A DNA stretch of 64,000 nucleotides. Source: Sandaracinus sp964481145 (GTDB lineage: Bacteria > Myxococcota_A > Polyangia > Polyangiales > Sandaracinaceae). How positions within the stretch are numbered: position 1 is the first letter of the stretch; every line of letters begins with the position of its first letter. Positions 15,794-27,714 of this stretch are shown here, piece after piece. The notes under the pieces were generated by a model that had not been told where the DNA came from, made no database searches, and saw only the letters and a list, made by a program, of their open reading frames with translations. Where the stretch lies: contig CAYZTA010000021.1 of NCBI GenBank assembly GCA_964481145.1, positions 1-64,000 on the forward strand, in the 5' to 3' direction. The translations under genes and the position numbers were made by a program.

Positions 15794-18432
15794 GCGCCGC
15801 TCTCACCCTCCCCCGGAGGAGGCGGAATCGATTCGCCGATCTCCGGAAGTGGGGTGGCCTCATCCTCGTCCGGCTCGGCCACCTTCTCGACATCGACGAC
15901 ACGCTCATCCCCGGAGACGCGAATGATGCGCACACCCTGCGTATTGCGACCCGCTTCACGAATCTGATTCACATGCGTGCGAATGATCTGGCCACCATTG
16001 GTGATCACCATGATTTGGTCGTCAGGATGAACGACCCGGAGCGCCACGAGTTCGCCGTTTCGCTCACTCGTCTCCATGGCGATGATGCCAATCCCTCCAC
16101 GGTTCTGCGTCCGCCACGTGGAGTTTCCCTCAGCATCACGGAGCGGTGTCCGCTTGCCATATCCATTCGCGCTGAGCGCGAGTACCTGCCTCGACTCATC
16201 GTCGATCACATCCATCCCGATGACGCGATCTCCTTCACGCAACTCGATACCGCGGACGCCGCGCGTGTCCCGTCCAGTGGGACGCACGTCCTTGACGGCA
16301 AAACGAATCGACATACCGGTCGCAGTTCCGATCAGCACCTCCGAAGCTTCATCGACGATTCGAGCGCCGAGGAGTTGATCGCCCTCTTCGATTTGAACAC
16401 CGATGATCCCGCTCTGACGAATATTGCCGTAAGCGCTCAGCGCAGTTCGCTTCGCGGTGCCGCTCTGCGTACACGTGAGGAGGAAATGCTCGTCGTCGAA
16501 GGTCGCCACGGGCACGATCGCCGCGATACGCTCTCCTTGCGGATCGATCGCGAGCATGTTGTTCACGTGTCGTCCGCGTGACTGCCTCGATGCGAGCGGG
16601 ATTTCATACACTTTCTTCGTGTAGACTTTCCCCTTGTCACTCAGGAAAAGAAGGTCTGAGTGCGCGTTCGCCACGAAGAGCGACACAACGAAATCTTCAT
16701 CGCGCAGCTCGGCCGCTCGCGACCCCTTTCCGCCGCGTCCTTGCGCCCGGTAATCGGTCAAAGGCACGCGCTTTAGATAGCCACTGTGCGTAACGGTGAC
16801 GGCCATCGGTTCGTTTGCGATGAGATCTTCGATCGAAATGTCGCCCTCGGCCGCGACGATCTCCGTTCGTCGATCATCTCCGTACTTCTCACGAACCTCT
16901 TTGAGCTCACTGACGATCACATCGAGCAAGAGCCCTTCGCTGCTCAAGATGGCCTCGAGCCGCGCGATGAGATCACAGAGCTCGCCGTATTCTTGCGCGA
17001 GCTTCTCTCTCTCGAGCCCGGTCAGACGCGCGAGGCGCATATCGAGGATCGCTTTGGCTTGACGCTCACTGAGGAAATAATCCCCATGCGCCTTCGCCTT
17101 TTCGATTTCTTCTTCGGGCCTGCCCGCTCGACGCACGAACTCTTCGAGCCCGGCCAGGGGAAGCTTCATGAGTCGCTCGCGCGCCTCATCTTGATCCTTC
17201 GACTCACGAATCGTCCTCACGACGAGATCGACCTCGGTGGTGGCCATCCCGAGACCTTCAGCGAGCTCACGCTGCTCCTTGGCCTTGCGGAGCTCGAAGC
17301 GGGTGCGTCGCGTGACGATCTCACGGCGGTGCGCGATGAAGTGTTGAAGCGCCGTCTTGAGGTTCAACACCTGCGGCTGTCCATTGACGATCGCGAGGCA
17401 ATTGACGCCGAACGTGCTTTGCAGCTGCGTCAGTTGATAGAGCTGATTGAGCACGATTTGCCCAGGTGCATCGCGCTTCAGCTCGATCACCATACGCATG
17501 CCGTCGCGATCACTTTCATCCCTCAGATCGCTGATGCCCTCGATGCGCTTTTCGCGAACGAGCTCGGCGATCTTCTTGAGGAGCTCGGCCTTGTTGACCT
17601 GATAAGGCAACTCGGTCACCACGATCATCTCGCGATCGCCGCGCGCTCCTGCCCCTTTCATCGGCTCGATCTCGGCGCGCGCCCGCATCACCACGCGCCC
17701 TCGCCCCGTGTGCAGTGCTTGGCGAATGCCGCCCGTGCCATAAATGAAGCCCGCTGTCGGGAAATCCGGACCGCGCACGCCCAGATATCCATTGGCTTCG
17801 TCACCCGCCATCAACTCATCGATCGTGATGTCGGGCGTGCGAATCAAACGAATCGTCGCATCGATGATCTCGCGAAGATTGTGCGGAGGAATATTGGTCG
17901 CCATACCGACCGCGATGCCCGCCGATCCATTGACGAGCAGGTTCGGAATACGCGACGGAAGAACGCTCGGCTCGAGCTCTTGATCGTCGTAATTGGGCCG
18001 CCAGTCGACTGTTTCTTTGTCGATGTCCGCGAGAATATCCGTCGAAATTCGCGCGAGACGGCACTCTGTGTAACGCATGGCGGCCGCAGGATCGCCATCG
18101 ACACTTCCGAAGTTTCCTTGCCCGTCGATGAGCGGATATCGCTGCGCGAAATCCTGGGCCATGCGGACCAGCGCATCGTAGACCGAGGCATCGCCATGCG
18201 GGTGATAGCGACCGAGCACGTCACCGACGACACGCGCGCTCTTCTTGGGCGCGCTCCCAGCGCGGATGCCCTGCTCATACATCGAGTACATCACACGGCG
18301 ATGAACGGGCTTGAGGCCATCACGAACATCGGGAATGGCGCGTCCGACGATGACGCTCATCGCATACGCGACGTACGACGCGCGCATCTCGTCATCGATC
18401 GAGTGGGGTATCGTCTGGCTGGCGTTGGCCAT
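15790..18432 (-). CDS. gyrA: DNA gyrase subunit A
   Basis: The breakage-reunion subunit of gyrase, which introduces negative supercoils. Catalytic tyrosine Y121 lies in AMRYTECRLA. The quinolone region reads HPHGDASVYDALVRMAQ: the residue equal to E. coli Ser83 is Ala, Ser follows, and Asp87 is kept. The C-terminal beta-pinwheel carries a GyrA box (QGRGGKG), which separates it from ParC. Length 880 is normal. It heads a run of five minus-strand genes that overlap or nearly touch. GGAGAG lies upstream of ATG 18432. Confidence 0.98.
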   Translation of the reverse strand: MANASQTIPHSIDDEMRASYVAYAMSVIVGRAIPDVRDGLKPVHRRVMYSMYEQGIRAGSAPKKSARVVGDVLGRYHPHGDASVYDALVRMAQDFAQRYPLIDGQGNFGSVDGDPAAAMRYTECRLARISTDILADIDKETVDWRPNYDDQELEPSVLPSRIPNLLVNGSAGIAVGMATNIPPHNLREIIDATIRLIRTPDITIDELMAGDEANGYLGVRGPDFPTAGFIYGTGGIRQALHTGRGRVVMRARAEIEPMKGAGARGDREMIVVTELPYQVNKAELLKKIAELVREKRIEGISDLRDESDRDGMRMVIELKRDAPGQIVLNQLYQLTQLQSTFGVNCLAIVNGQPQVLNLKTALQHFIAHRREIVTRRTRFELRKAKEQRELAEGLGMATTEVDLVVRTIRESKDQDEARERLMKLPLAGLEEFVRRAGRPEEEIEKAKAHGDYFLSERQAKAILDMRLARLTGLEREKLAQEYGELCDLIARLEAILSSEGLLLDVIVSELKEVREKYGDDRRTEIVAAEGDISIEDLIANEPMAVTVTHSGYLKRVPLTDYRAQGRGGKGSRAAELRDEDFVVSLFVANAHSDLLFLSDKGKVYTKKVYEIPLASRQSRGRHVNNMLAIDPQGERIAAIVPVATFDDEHFLLTCTQSGTAKRTALSAYGNIRQSGIIGVQIEEGDQLLGARIVDEASEVLIGTATGMSIRFAVKDVRPTGRDTRGVRGIELREGDRVIGMDVIDDESRQVLALSANGYGKRTPLRDAEGNSTWRTQNRGGIGIIAMETSERNGELVALRVVHPDDQIMVITNGGQIIRTHVNQIREAGRNTQGVRIIRVSGDERVVDVEKVAEPDEDEATPLPEIGESIPPPPGEGESGA

Positions 18433-18466
18433 GGAAATCAGTCTCTCCGCTCGAAAAAGCAGCTCT

Positions 18467-18492
18467 CTCCGAGGGCACTCGTGCCGTCGGAG
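18467..18492 (-). promoter_or_regulatory. Hairpin followed by T-run in the gyrA leader
   Basis: On the minus strand CTCCGA-C-GGCAC pairs with GTGCC-C-TCGGAG around a two-base loop, with one mismatch. A TTTTT run follows about eight bases later and the gyrA ATG is 35 bases downstream. It resembles an attenuator-like element, but the gap before the T-run is long. Confidence 0.35.
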
Positions 18493-18562
18493 GCCCGCAA
18501 GCTACCACGGCACACAGCCCCCCGCATTCGAAGCCAACTGGGTTGGCAGTCAACCTGTGGTT

Positions 18563-18591
18563 TTTATCAAAAACAATACAATTTTATTCAA
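18563..18591 (-). promoter_or_regulatory. Candidate gyrA promoter in AT-rich island
   Basis: On the minus strand TTGAAT and GATAAA are separated by 17 bases inside the only strongly AT-rich part of the gap (about 18560-18595). The predicted start lies some 120 bases before gyrA. The plus-strand lipoprotein gene at 18639 may also be served from this island. Confidence 0.4.
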
Positions 18592-18638
18592 AAGACCGTT
18601 GGCCATTGCCTTGCTAAATTGGTTCGAGAACGATCGCC

Positions 18639-19010
18639 ATGCGACGAATGCGCACGCTCTCCCAACGTCTTGTTCCGCGGCTCGCGGGAACTGTGTTTTT
18701 CACCCTGCTTCTGCCGCTCTTTTCGGCATGTGCGGCCCCCACGCTTCCACTGCCGCCCCCGAGCGCGCTCGTGAGCGCTCCCGATGGAAGTGGAAACGTG
18801 ACCATCAGCGGAATGGGCCGCCCCCACGCCATCGTCATGGTGTTCAACGAAAACACCGAACGGGGTGTGATCGTGACGGCCGACCCCATAGGGAATTACA
18901 CGGTCCAAATTGCAGCAAACGGAGGAGAAATATTGACCCTCTGGCAAATGGTCGGCACCCAAACCAGCCAACTTCTATCCCGCGAAGTCCCATTTCCAGG
19001 GCCGCCCTGA
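18639..19010 (+). CDS. Small lipoprotein with one beta-sandwich-like domain
   Basis: 123 residues. A positively charged N-terminus and hydrophobic core end in FSAC (C about 31), a lipoprotein signal. The mature part has a Pro-rich spacer and a short beta-rich segment (SGNVTISGMGRPHAIVMVFNE...GVIVTADPIGNYTVQI) resembling a carboxypeptidase-regulatory-like or Ig-like fold. Such small beta lipoproteins are frequent in this group and have no assigned function. It stands alone between the divergent gyrA operon and the SPOR gene. Confidence 0.7.
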   Translation: MRRMRTLSQRLVPRLAGTVFFTLLLPLFSACAAPTLPLPPPSALVSAPDGSGNVTISGMGRPHAIVMVFNENTERGVIVTADPIGNYTVQIAANGGEILTLWQMVGTQTSQLLSREVPFPGPP

Positions 19011-19089
19011 ACATACGGTTTTACGTCCGCACTCGGTCTCCTCACCTACCGATGTAAGCTACGGGACACTCGCTTACGGGCGCGCTTTC

Positions 19090-19119
19090 TTGACCACTCT
19101 ATCCTACATCACCTACATG
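19090..19119 (+). promoter_or_regulatory. Candidate promoter for the SPOR-domain gene
   Basis: TTGACC (19090-19095), an 18-base spacer and TACATG (19114-19119). The -35 and spacing match other candidates in the window; the -10 is weak. The predicted start is about 20 bases before ATG 19148. Confidence 0.35.
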
Positions 19120-19147
19120 AATCTACAGGTGGGATTCGGAGGCGATC

Positions 19148-19966
19148 ATGGACAGTGCGATGCGAGATCTCGAACGATTGCGTGAGCGTGATGAGGGGGA
19201 CGGCCCTCAGCGGCGCTTCGCCTTGCTCGGTTTGGCTGGCATCACGACAGTCGCCCTCATCCTCGCGCTGTCCCTCCAAGTGAGCGGAGAACCGCTCGAC
19301 TCTAGACTCGAAGCCGACCCTTTGGCGCGCTTGGCTCCCGCCGAAGGCCTCGTTCCAGTCGAACCCACTTCTGATGATTCGAATTCCGGCGTTGCCGAAC
19401 GGACCGATGAGATCGACCGTGTGGACCTGACATTCCCAGAAACTCTTCAGCGTGAAACCCGCCCCGAAGTCGCCGCTGCGCTCGCGGCCGCCTCCGCGGA
19501 GCTGCGCCATCCAGATCCACTGATGCCGACGGATCGTGCATCGAGACCCGACGCGGCTCCCGTGCGTGCCACAGACATCGAAGCGCGGATCCCCGCTGTG
19601 CTTCCGGCAGCGATCGCCGCTGGAACTGGCGGCTCACTTGCGCGTGCGGGGGTTCATGATCGAATGGTTCAAGATGCGCTGCCCAGCACCCCCCAGCTCA
19701 GCGGAAACGCCGCGGCCGAAGGTCACGATGGTGAATACACGGTGCAGGTCATCTCCTACGACAGCCCCGAGGGTGCTCACGCATTCGCCGCCGGGTTGCG
19801 GGTGCGTGGCCATCGCGCATTCGTGATGCGTGCCGAAGTCGAAAATCGCGGCACGGTGTATCGCGTCCGGATCGGACCCTTCGAGACGATGCGCGAGGCA
19901 CAGACGTATCGCCGACAGTTCGAAGAGAGCGAGAGAATGAATGTGATCGTCGTGCGCCGACGTTGA
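19148..19966 (+). CDS. SPOR-domain membrane protein
   Basis: 272 residues with a short cytoplasmic N-terminus, one membrane helix (ALLGLAGITTVALILALSLQV, near residues 25-45), a long low-complexity Ala/Pro/Glu-rich periplasmic linker and a C-terminal SPOR domain (YTVQVISYDSPEGAHAFAAGL ... YRVRIGPFETMREAQTYRRQF). SPOR domains bind denuded peptidoglycan and bring proteins to division sites. GGAGG lies five bases before ATG 19148. The next gene, convergent, is a penicillin-binding transpeptidase, which fits a cell-wall theme. Confidence 0.9.
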   Translation: MDSAMRDLERLRERDEGDGPQRRFALLGLAGITTVALILALSLQVSGEPLDSRLEADPLARLAPAEGLVPVEPTSDDSNSGVAERTDEIDRVDLTFPETLQRETRPEVAAALAAASAELRHPDPLMPTDRASRPDAAPVRATDIEARIPAVLPAAIAAGTGGSLARAGVHDRMVQDALPSTPQLSGNAAAEGHDGEYTVQVISYDSPEGAHAFAAGLRVRGHRAFVMRAEVENRGTVYRVRIGPFETMREAQTYRRQFEESERMNVIVVRRR

Positions 19967-19974
19967 TCGCGCGC

Positions 19975-21204
19975 TCAACGGCCCGATTGGCGAGGGCGCA
20001 CGACGAGATAATGGCGCAACGCTTCACGCGCCACGAAGCTCGCCTTGATCCGCCATTCTGGGCGGTTGATGACGAGCGCAGCCACGGCGATTCGTGGTGC
20101 ATCGGCGGGTGCGAAACCGACCCACCACGTGTAGCCACGATAAGGGCGTTCTTCGGAGAGTGAGCCTGTCTTTCCCGCCACGGCGATCCCCGGAAGGAAG
20201 GGACGTCCCTGTTCATCGAAGAAGGTCCGGCGTGCCGTTCCGTGGCTCACGGTCCGTCGCATCATGCGGTTGAGCGAGCGCGCTGTGAGACGTCCGACGA
20301 CCTCACGAAACGTCGTGGGGCGGTGGGAATAAACGACATGCCCTTCGGCATCCAGCACTTCGCTGACCATGCTCGCGCGCGGCATCCGCCCATCATTCGC
20401 GATCGTGGCCGCGATGAGCGCGCCGTGCAGAGGCGAAAGCGTCGAATGCCAAAATCCAGCGGATGTTCTCGCGAATTCGAGACGATCCGAGGTTGGGACA
20501 TCGATCGAGCTCGGATCCACCGAAACATCGAAGGGCAGCGATTGCCCAAAACCAAAAGCGGATGCGTATCGGGAGAGAATCGCAGGCTCGAGATGTCGAT
20601 CGGCGAGCTTGGCAAAGACCGCGTTGATGCTGCCGCCCATCGCTTCTGTAAGCGTGGCGCATGCAGTGTCGAGGCGCGGATTGTCCTCTAGGTTCGCGCG
20701 AACGAGTCGACTGCCACCACCGTGATAACAGACCCGAGTGTCGGGTCCGACTCCACGCTCGAGAAGCGCGGCTCCCGTGATCACTTTGAAAACTGACGCC
20801 GCTGGCGCCATGGCCGTTCTCGCCACATCCCCCGCTCCTCTCGGATCGGCGCTCGAGTGACTGACATAAGCGAGCACGCGCCCAGTGGAGGGCTCGATCG
20901 CGACGAGTGCGCCATAAGGAACTTCGTAGCGCTCGAACACCGAGCTCACTGCGGCCTGAAGTGAAGGATCGAGCGTCAGAATCGCGGTCGAGCCTCCTTC
21001 CAAATCGCTCACCAAGCTTCCGTCGACGGAACGATGTCTCAGCGGATCGAAGGAGCGAAGGACGGCCGGCGGTCGCCCACGATCCGCTCGGCGCACATGG
21101 AGCACCTCCTGCGCATCTGCAAAGTCCGCTCGCATCGTTGCGACCCCAGACGCGCCCATGAGCGCGAGCGCAACGAAAATCCGTGCGATTTTGACCCTCC
21201 ACAT
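19975..21204 (-). CDS. Penicillin-binding transpeptidase
   Basis: Signal or anchor sequence at the N-terminus, then a transpeptidase domain with all three active-site motifs: S-V-F-K (nucleophile S137), S-I-N (192-194) and K-T-G (345-347), numbered from ATG 21204. The domain of PBP dimerisation found in PBP2 or PBP3 is absent; at about 409 residues this is a stand-alone transpeptidase. I prefer ATG 21204 over the GTG at 21213 because a good promoter -10 overlaps that GTG, which would make the mRNA start at the ATG. Probably periplasmic, cross-linking peptidoglycan. Confidence 0.92.
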   Translation of the reverse strand: MWRVKIARIFVALALMGASGVATMRADFADAQEVLHVRRADRGRPPAVLRSFDPLRHRSVDGSLVSDLEGGSTAILTLDPSLQAAVSSVFERYEVPYGALVAIEPSTGRVLAYVSHSSADPRGAGDVARTAMAPAASVFKVITGAALLERGVGPDTRVCYHGGGSRLVRANLEDNPRLDTACATLTEAMGGSINAVFAKLADRHLEPAILSRYASAFGFGQSLPFDVSVDPSSIDVPTSDRLEFARTSAGFWHSTLSPLHGALIAATIANDGRMPRASMVSEVLDAEGHVVYSHRPTTFREVVGRLTARSLNRMMRRTVSHGTARRTFFDEQGRPFLPGIAVAGKTGSLSEERPYRGYTWWVGFAPADAPRIAVAALVINRPEWRIKASFVAREALRHYLVVRPRQSGR

Positions 21205-21211
21205 CCGCGTC

Positions 21212-21241
21212 ACGATAGGAACCCGGATGGGAATCGGTCAA
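21212..21241 (-). promoter_or_regulatory. Promoter giving a leaderless transpeptidase mRNA (candidate)
   Basis: On the minus strand TTGACC, 18 bases, then TATCGT. Seven bases after the -10 comes ATG 21204, so transcription would begin at or next to the start codon. No ribosome site precedes either possible start. Confidence 0.5.
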
Positions 21242-21295
21242 CAAAGCAGCGTCCGTGTGCTGGAAACCTTGCGCAAAAATCGAATTCCAGTGAAC

Positions 21296-22204
21296 ATGAC
21301 GTGCTTGATGGACGACGAGCGGACGACCAATCCGAACAAGACGGTCGTTACGGTCATTTCGCATACGGCGAAGCCGACTGACAACGCGCGGGAGGCGTGT
21401 CTTGTCATCATTTACGGCGAAGACCTGGGGCGACGTGTGCCTCTCGGTGAAGAGCCGTGTGTCATTGGTCGATCGAGCAAATGCGACGTGCAGGTCGATC
21501 AGGAGAGCGTCTCACGGAACCACGCCCGCATTTCACGCCTGGGTGATGGCTATTCGATCCGTGATCTCGGCTCGACCAACGGCACCTACGTCAACGACGA
21601 GCTCGTCGATGATGTCATGTTGCGAGATGGCGATCAGGTGAAGATCGGACGCACGATCTTCAAGTTCATCGTCGGCGGCAACATGGAGGCTCAATATCAC
21701 GAGGAAATCTATCGATTGATGACGGTCGATGGTCTCACCGAGCTCCATAACAAGCGCTATTTCACTGAATCGCTCGAAAAAGAAATCTCGCGCGCCAAGC
21801 GCTACGAGCGCCCCTTCTCGCTCGTCCTTTTCGACATCGATCATTTCAAGAAAATCAACGACACCTACGGTCATCTCGCGGGAGATGCAGTGTTGCGTCA
21901 GCTCGGTGCGCTCATACGTGGACGGGTGCGCCGCGACGACACTCCTGCGCGGACCGGAGGCGAAGAGTTCGCCGTGATCTTGCCAGAGGTTGCCTGTGAT
22001 GGTGCGGTGCTCTTGGCAGACAAACTGCGGCGCGCCGTCGAAGAAGCGACCTTCCGTTTCGAAGGCACGATCATTCCGGTCACGGTGAGCCTCGGGGTCG
22101 CCGAGTGGAATCCCGCCGAGGACGACCCTGCCGAGCTCGTCAAGCGCAGCGACGAGAAGCTCTACGAAGCCAAGCGCAGTGGTCGCAATCGCGTCTGCAG
22201 CTGA
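21296..22204 (+). CDS. FHA-GGDEF protein, probable diguanylate cyclase
   Basis: The N-terminal half has an FHA domain (VIGRSSKCDVQVDQESVSRNHARI, SRN-H core, then GSTNGTYVND), which binds phosphothreonine. The C-terminal half is a GGDEF domain with the active-site form GGEEF (RTGGEEFAVILPE), FDIDHFKKINDTYGH and VSLGVAEW, so it likely makes cyclic di-GMP. FHA-GGDEF fusions linking Ser/Thr phosphorylation to c-di-GMP are known in Myxococcota. The start is uncertain: ATG 21296 gives the usual MTC..MDDERTTNPNKTVVTVI beginning, while ATG 21227 has a better ribosome site (AGGA). It is divergent from the transpeptidase. Confidence 0.92.
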   Translation: MTCLMDDERTTNPNKTVVTVISHTAKPTDNAREACLVIIYGEDLGRRVPLGEEPCVIGRSSKCDVQVDQESVSRNHARISRLGDGYSIRDLGSTNGTYVNDELVDDVMLRDGDQVKIGRTIFKFIVGGNMEAQYHEEIYRLMTVDGLTELHNKRYFTESLEKEISRAKRYERPFSLVLFDIDHFKKINDTYGHLAGDAVLRQLGALIRGRVRRDDTPARTGGEEFAVILPEVACDGAVLLADKLRRAVEEATFRFEGTIIPVTVSLGVAEWNPAEDDPAELVKRSDEKLYEAKRSGRNRVCS

Positions 22205-22208
22205 ACAT

Positions 22209-22886
22209 TCACTCCGGCATCAACGTATCCCACACGGCATCATCGATGGGCGTCGAGTCCTCGGCATTCGCGACGAGAATTCCTACCGCTTCCGCGGCCG
22301 CGGCCACTGCCAAAATCAGAAGACCGCGTTCGGCCCGGGTTGGCAATGTATTCAGCAGCATCGCCGGCCCTGGATTTGGGGGAAGGAACGCATGCGTTCC
22401 ACCTCCCATGTAGCTCGCCATTGTCCGCGCGCGCATCAACCGATCCGACTCGAGCGAAGATTCCGCCGCGCGCAGCGCCTCGAACGCACGACAAATCTGC
22501 GCGGCTGATTTCGCGAGCATCGCTTCGCGCGTTCGATCGTGTTCACGATAGTCGCTCCGCGGATACGACTCTCGTTCGCAACGCTCCGCAGCGTGCGCGG
22601 CGGTCTCGGCATCGGTCGCACCCACACTCTCTTCAACGGCTCGAACAAGAAAATCGAGCTCAGGTGCATTCTCACCCACGACGAAGAAGGCCGCTGCCCC
22701 AGACTCTACGATCGTCTCGATCGTCATGCCGCTGATCGCTGCGAGCCAAATACGATGACGCGACGACGGGCTCTCGTCCCATGCTGCATCGAATGATTCA
22801 TATCGAGAAGCCCACTCGAGGATCTCGGGTGGTGCTTCGAACTCACGCAGACGTGCAACGTATTCGGGGATCGGTAAATCAGTCAT
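22209..22886 (-). CDS. Protein of unknown function
   Basis: Start chosen at ATG 22884-22886, which overlaps the end of the hydrolase gene by eight bases; an extension to 22997 would lie wholly inside that gene. 225 residues, mostly helical and acidic, with no signal peptide. A Gly/Pro-rich turn (MGGGTHAFLPPNPGPAMLLN) is followed by a hydrophobic Ala-rich helix (GLLILAVAAAAEAVGILVA). It is the last gene of the long minus-strand block and has no recognisable family. Confidence 0.65.
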   Translation of the reverse strand: MTDLPIPEYVARLREFEAPPEILEWASRYESFDAAWDESPSSRHRIWLAAISGMTIETIVESGAAAFFVVGENAPELDFLVRAVEESVGATDAETAAHAAERCERESYPRSDYREHDRTREAMLAKSAAQICRAFEALRAAESSLESDRLMRARTMASYMGGGTHAFLPPNPGPAMLLNTLPTRAERGLLILAVAAAAEAVGILVANAEDSTPIDDAVWDTLMPE

Positions 22887-23783
22887 CACGCACCCGTTCA
22901 CGGGCGAGTGTGCGCTCGTGAAAGAAGAGCATTTCGATCCCTCCGGCGCCGCGATTGAATGAATAATCATGAGGCCCAGGAACGATCGTGAGGTCATGCG
23001 CGATGTGACGTTCGCGGAGCCGTTCGGAGAGCGTTCGCGTGGGCTCCCGGAAAGGATCGTCGTCGCTCGTCAAAAGACGAATTCTCTGCTCGGCATTCGC
23101 GTCTGCGATCGCTGCAATCGATTCCTCACGACCGCGAACCGCTGGCTGCATCGCACCCACCGCGGCGAAAGACTCCGGGTGTCGCAGCCCCACTTCGAGC
23201 GCAAGCATGCCCCCGAGCGACACGCCGTCGATCCCCGTCGATGCGCGATTGCGAGCCGCGTTGGGCAGCTCTGCACGCACCGCTTCGAGCATCGGCCCAG
23301 CGATCCATCTCGACCACTCGAGGATCCGCTCGCTGCCGCTCGGCTCGGACATCAAATCGGGTGTGTAAGGGCAGACCACCATCAACCCTTCCCATCGGCT
23401 GCGTGCAAGCTGTGCATTGATGAACGAGAGGCGCTCAGGTCGCACATAACCACGAAAATCACGAACAGCGAGCCGTCCCGTGGCAAGCACCCCGAACACC
23501 GATGGCAACTGATAATCGAGAGCCCAACCGAGAAATCCACGTTCTGGACCACGACGCGCTTCACCTTGACCGTGCAACGCCACGAGCAAAGACCAACGCC
23601 GATCCCGAGGGTGCTCGCGTGACCCAGCAAGACGCGGATACATCACGAGCACCCGCTCCGAGCCCCAAGGCGCTTCGACGCGCACATACCGATGGTGAAC
23701 GAATTCGTCTCGCGACTGCCCCGCGAGCGGGAGAACCATCACTGTAACGAATGCGATGATCGAAAGCGCGATCGAGAGCGCCT

Positions 23784-23787
<4 letters not shown>
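22879..23787 (-). CDS. Exported alpha/beta hydrolase (esterase-like)
   Basis: A signal peptide (about residues 1-23, ending LPLAGQ) is followed by an alpha/beta-hydrolase fold. The nucleophile elbow is G-V-S-L-G around S190 (GIDGVSLGGMLALEVG); the early HGQGE motif gives the oxyanion site. Likely acid and base are in LLTSDDDPF and GPHDYSFNRG. This resembles periplasmic esterases of the feruloyl-esterase or PHB-depolymerase type, but the substrate is not clear. The ATG overlaps the carB stop by four bases. Confidence 0.82.
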
Positions 23788-27155
<3,368 letters not shown>

Positions 27156-27203
27156 TTCGGGCCGCGGATTACCAGCCTCGAGGCGTGCTAGCAAGCTGCC
27201 CCG

Positions 27204-27704
27204 TCACGGGGGCCAACGTCGCGTCACCTTTTCCAATAGCGCGATACCGCCCTCACCATGGGGAATGAGCCGAATCCGACGGCCATGGTCTGCAGGTCCC
27301 CGAAAAATCTCCACGACGAGCCCCTGGGGGCCTACAGCGTCAGCAAATCGCGCCCCCCATTCGATGATACCCACCGAGCTCGCAAGCTGCTCTGCGAGCC
27401 CCAGTGAGTCCAAATCCCCTGCGTCACCGAGCCGATACAGGTCGGCGTGGATCATCGGAATCCGACCGCTCGAAATCTCGTGGACGAGCGTGAACGTGGG
27501 TGACGTGATGGCTTCGCGCTCCGGAACGCCCAATCCGCGGGCAATCGCACGCGCGAGGAAGGTCTTCCCCGCGCCGAGCGGTCCTTCTAAAAAAAGCACG
27601 TCTCCGCGCTCGAGAACAGACGCGAGCGCCGCACCAAAGCGGCGCATGTCGCGTCTGCGAGGCAGCTCGAAGACGGCTGCCCGCTCCTTTTCATCCCGAG
27701 TCAC
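27204..27704 (-). CDS. tsaE: tRNA threonylcarbamoyladenosine synthesis ATPase TsaE
   Basis: TsaE is the ATPase that drives the TsaB-TsaD complex in making t6A in tRNA. The Walker A motif GPLGAGKTFLARAIARGLG is near residue 41, followed by SPTFTLVHE, HADLYRL and IIEWGARF, all family landmarks. 166 residues is normal. It is ten bases after the giant TPR gene and 48 bases before carB, so all three are probably one transcript. That coupling of a housekeeping gene to a giant structural protein is unusual. Confidence 0.95.
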   Translation of the reverse strand: MTRDEKERAAVFELPRRRDMRRFGAALASVLERGDVLFLEGPLGAGKTFLARAIARGLGVPEREAITSPTFTLVHEISSGRIPMIHADLYRLGDAGDLDSLGLAEQLASSVGIIEWGARFADAVGPQGLVVEIFRGPADHGRRIRLIPHGEGGIALLEKVTRRWPP

Positions 27705-27714
27705 GCTCGCTCGA

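Noticed and set aside
16786..18774. 662-residue plus-strand open frame
   Set aside because: Antisense to gyrA with no recognisable motif; gyrA codons explain the open frame.
19961..19980. Terminator between the SPOR and transpeptidase genes
   Set aside because: Only a 6-bp stem with an 8-base loop and no T-run.
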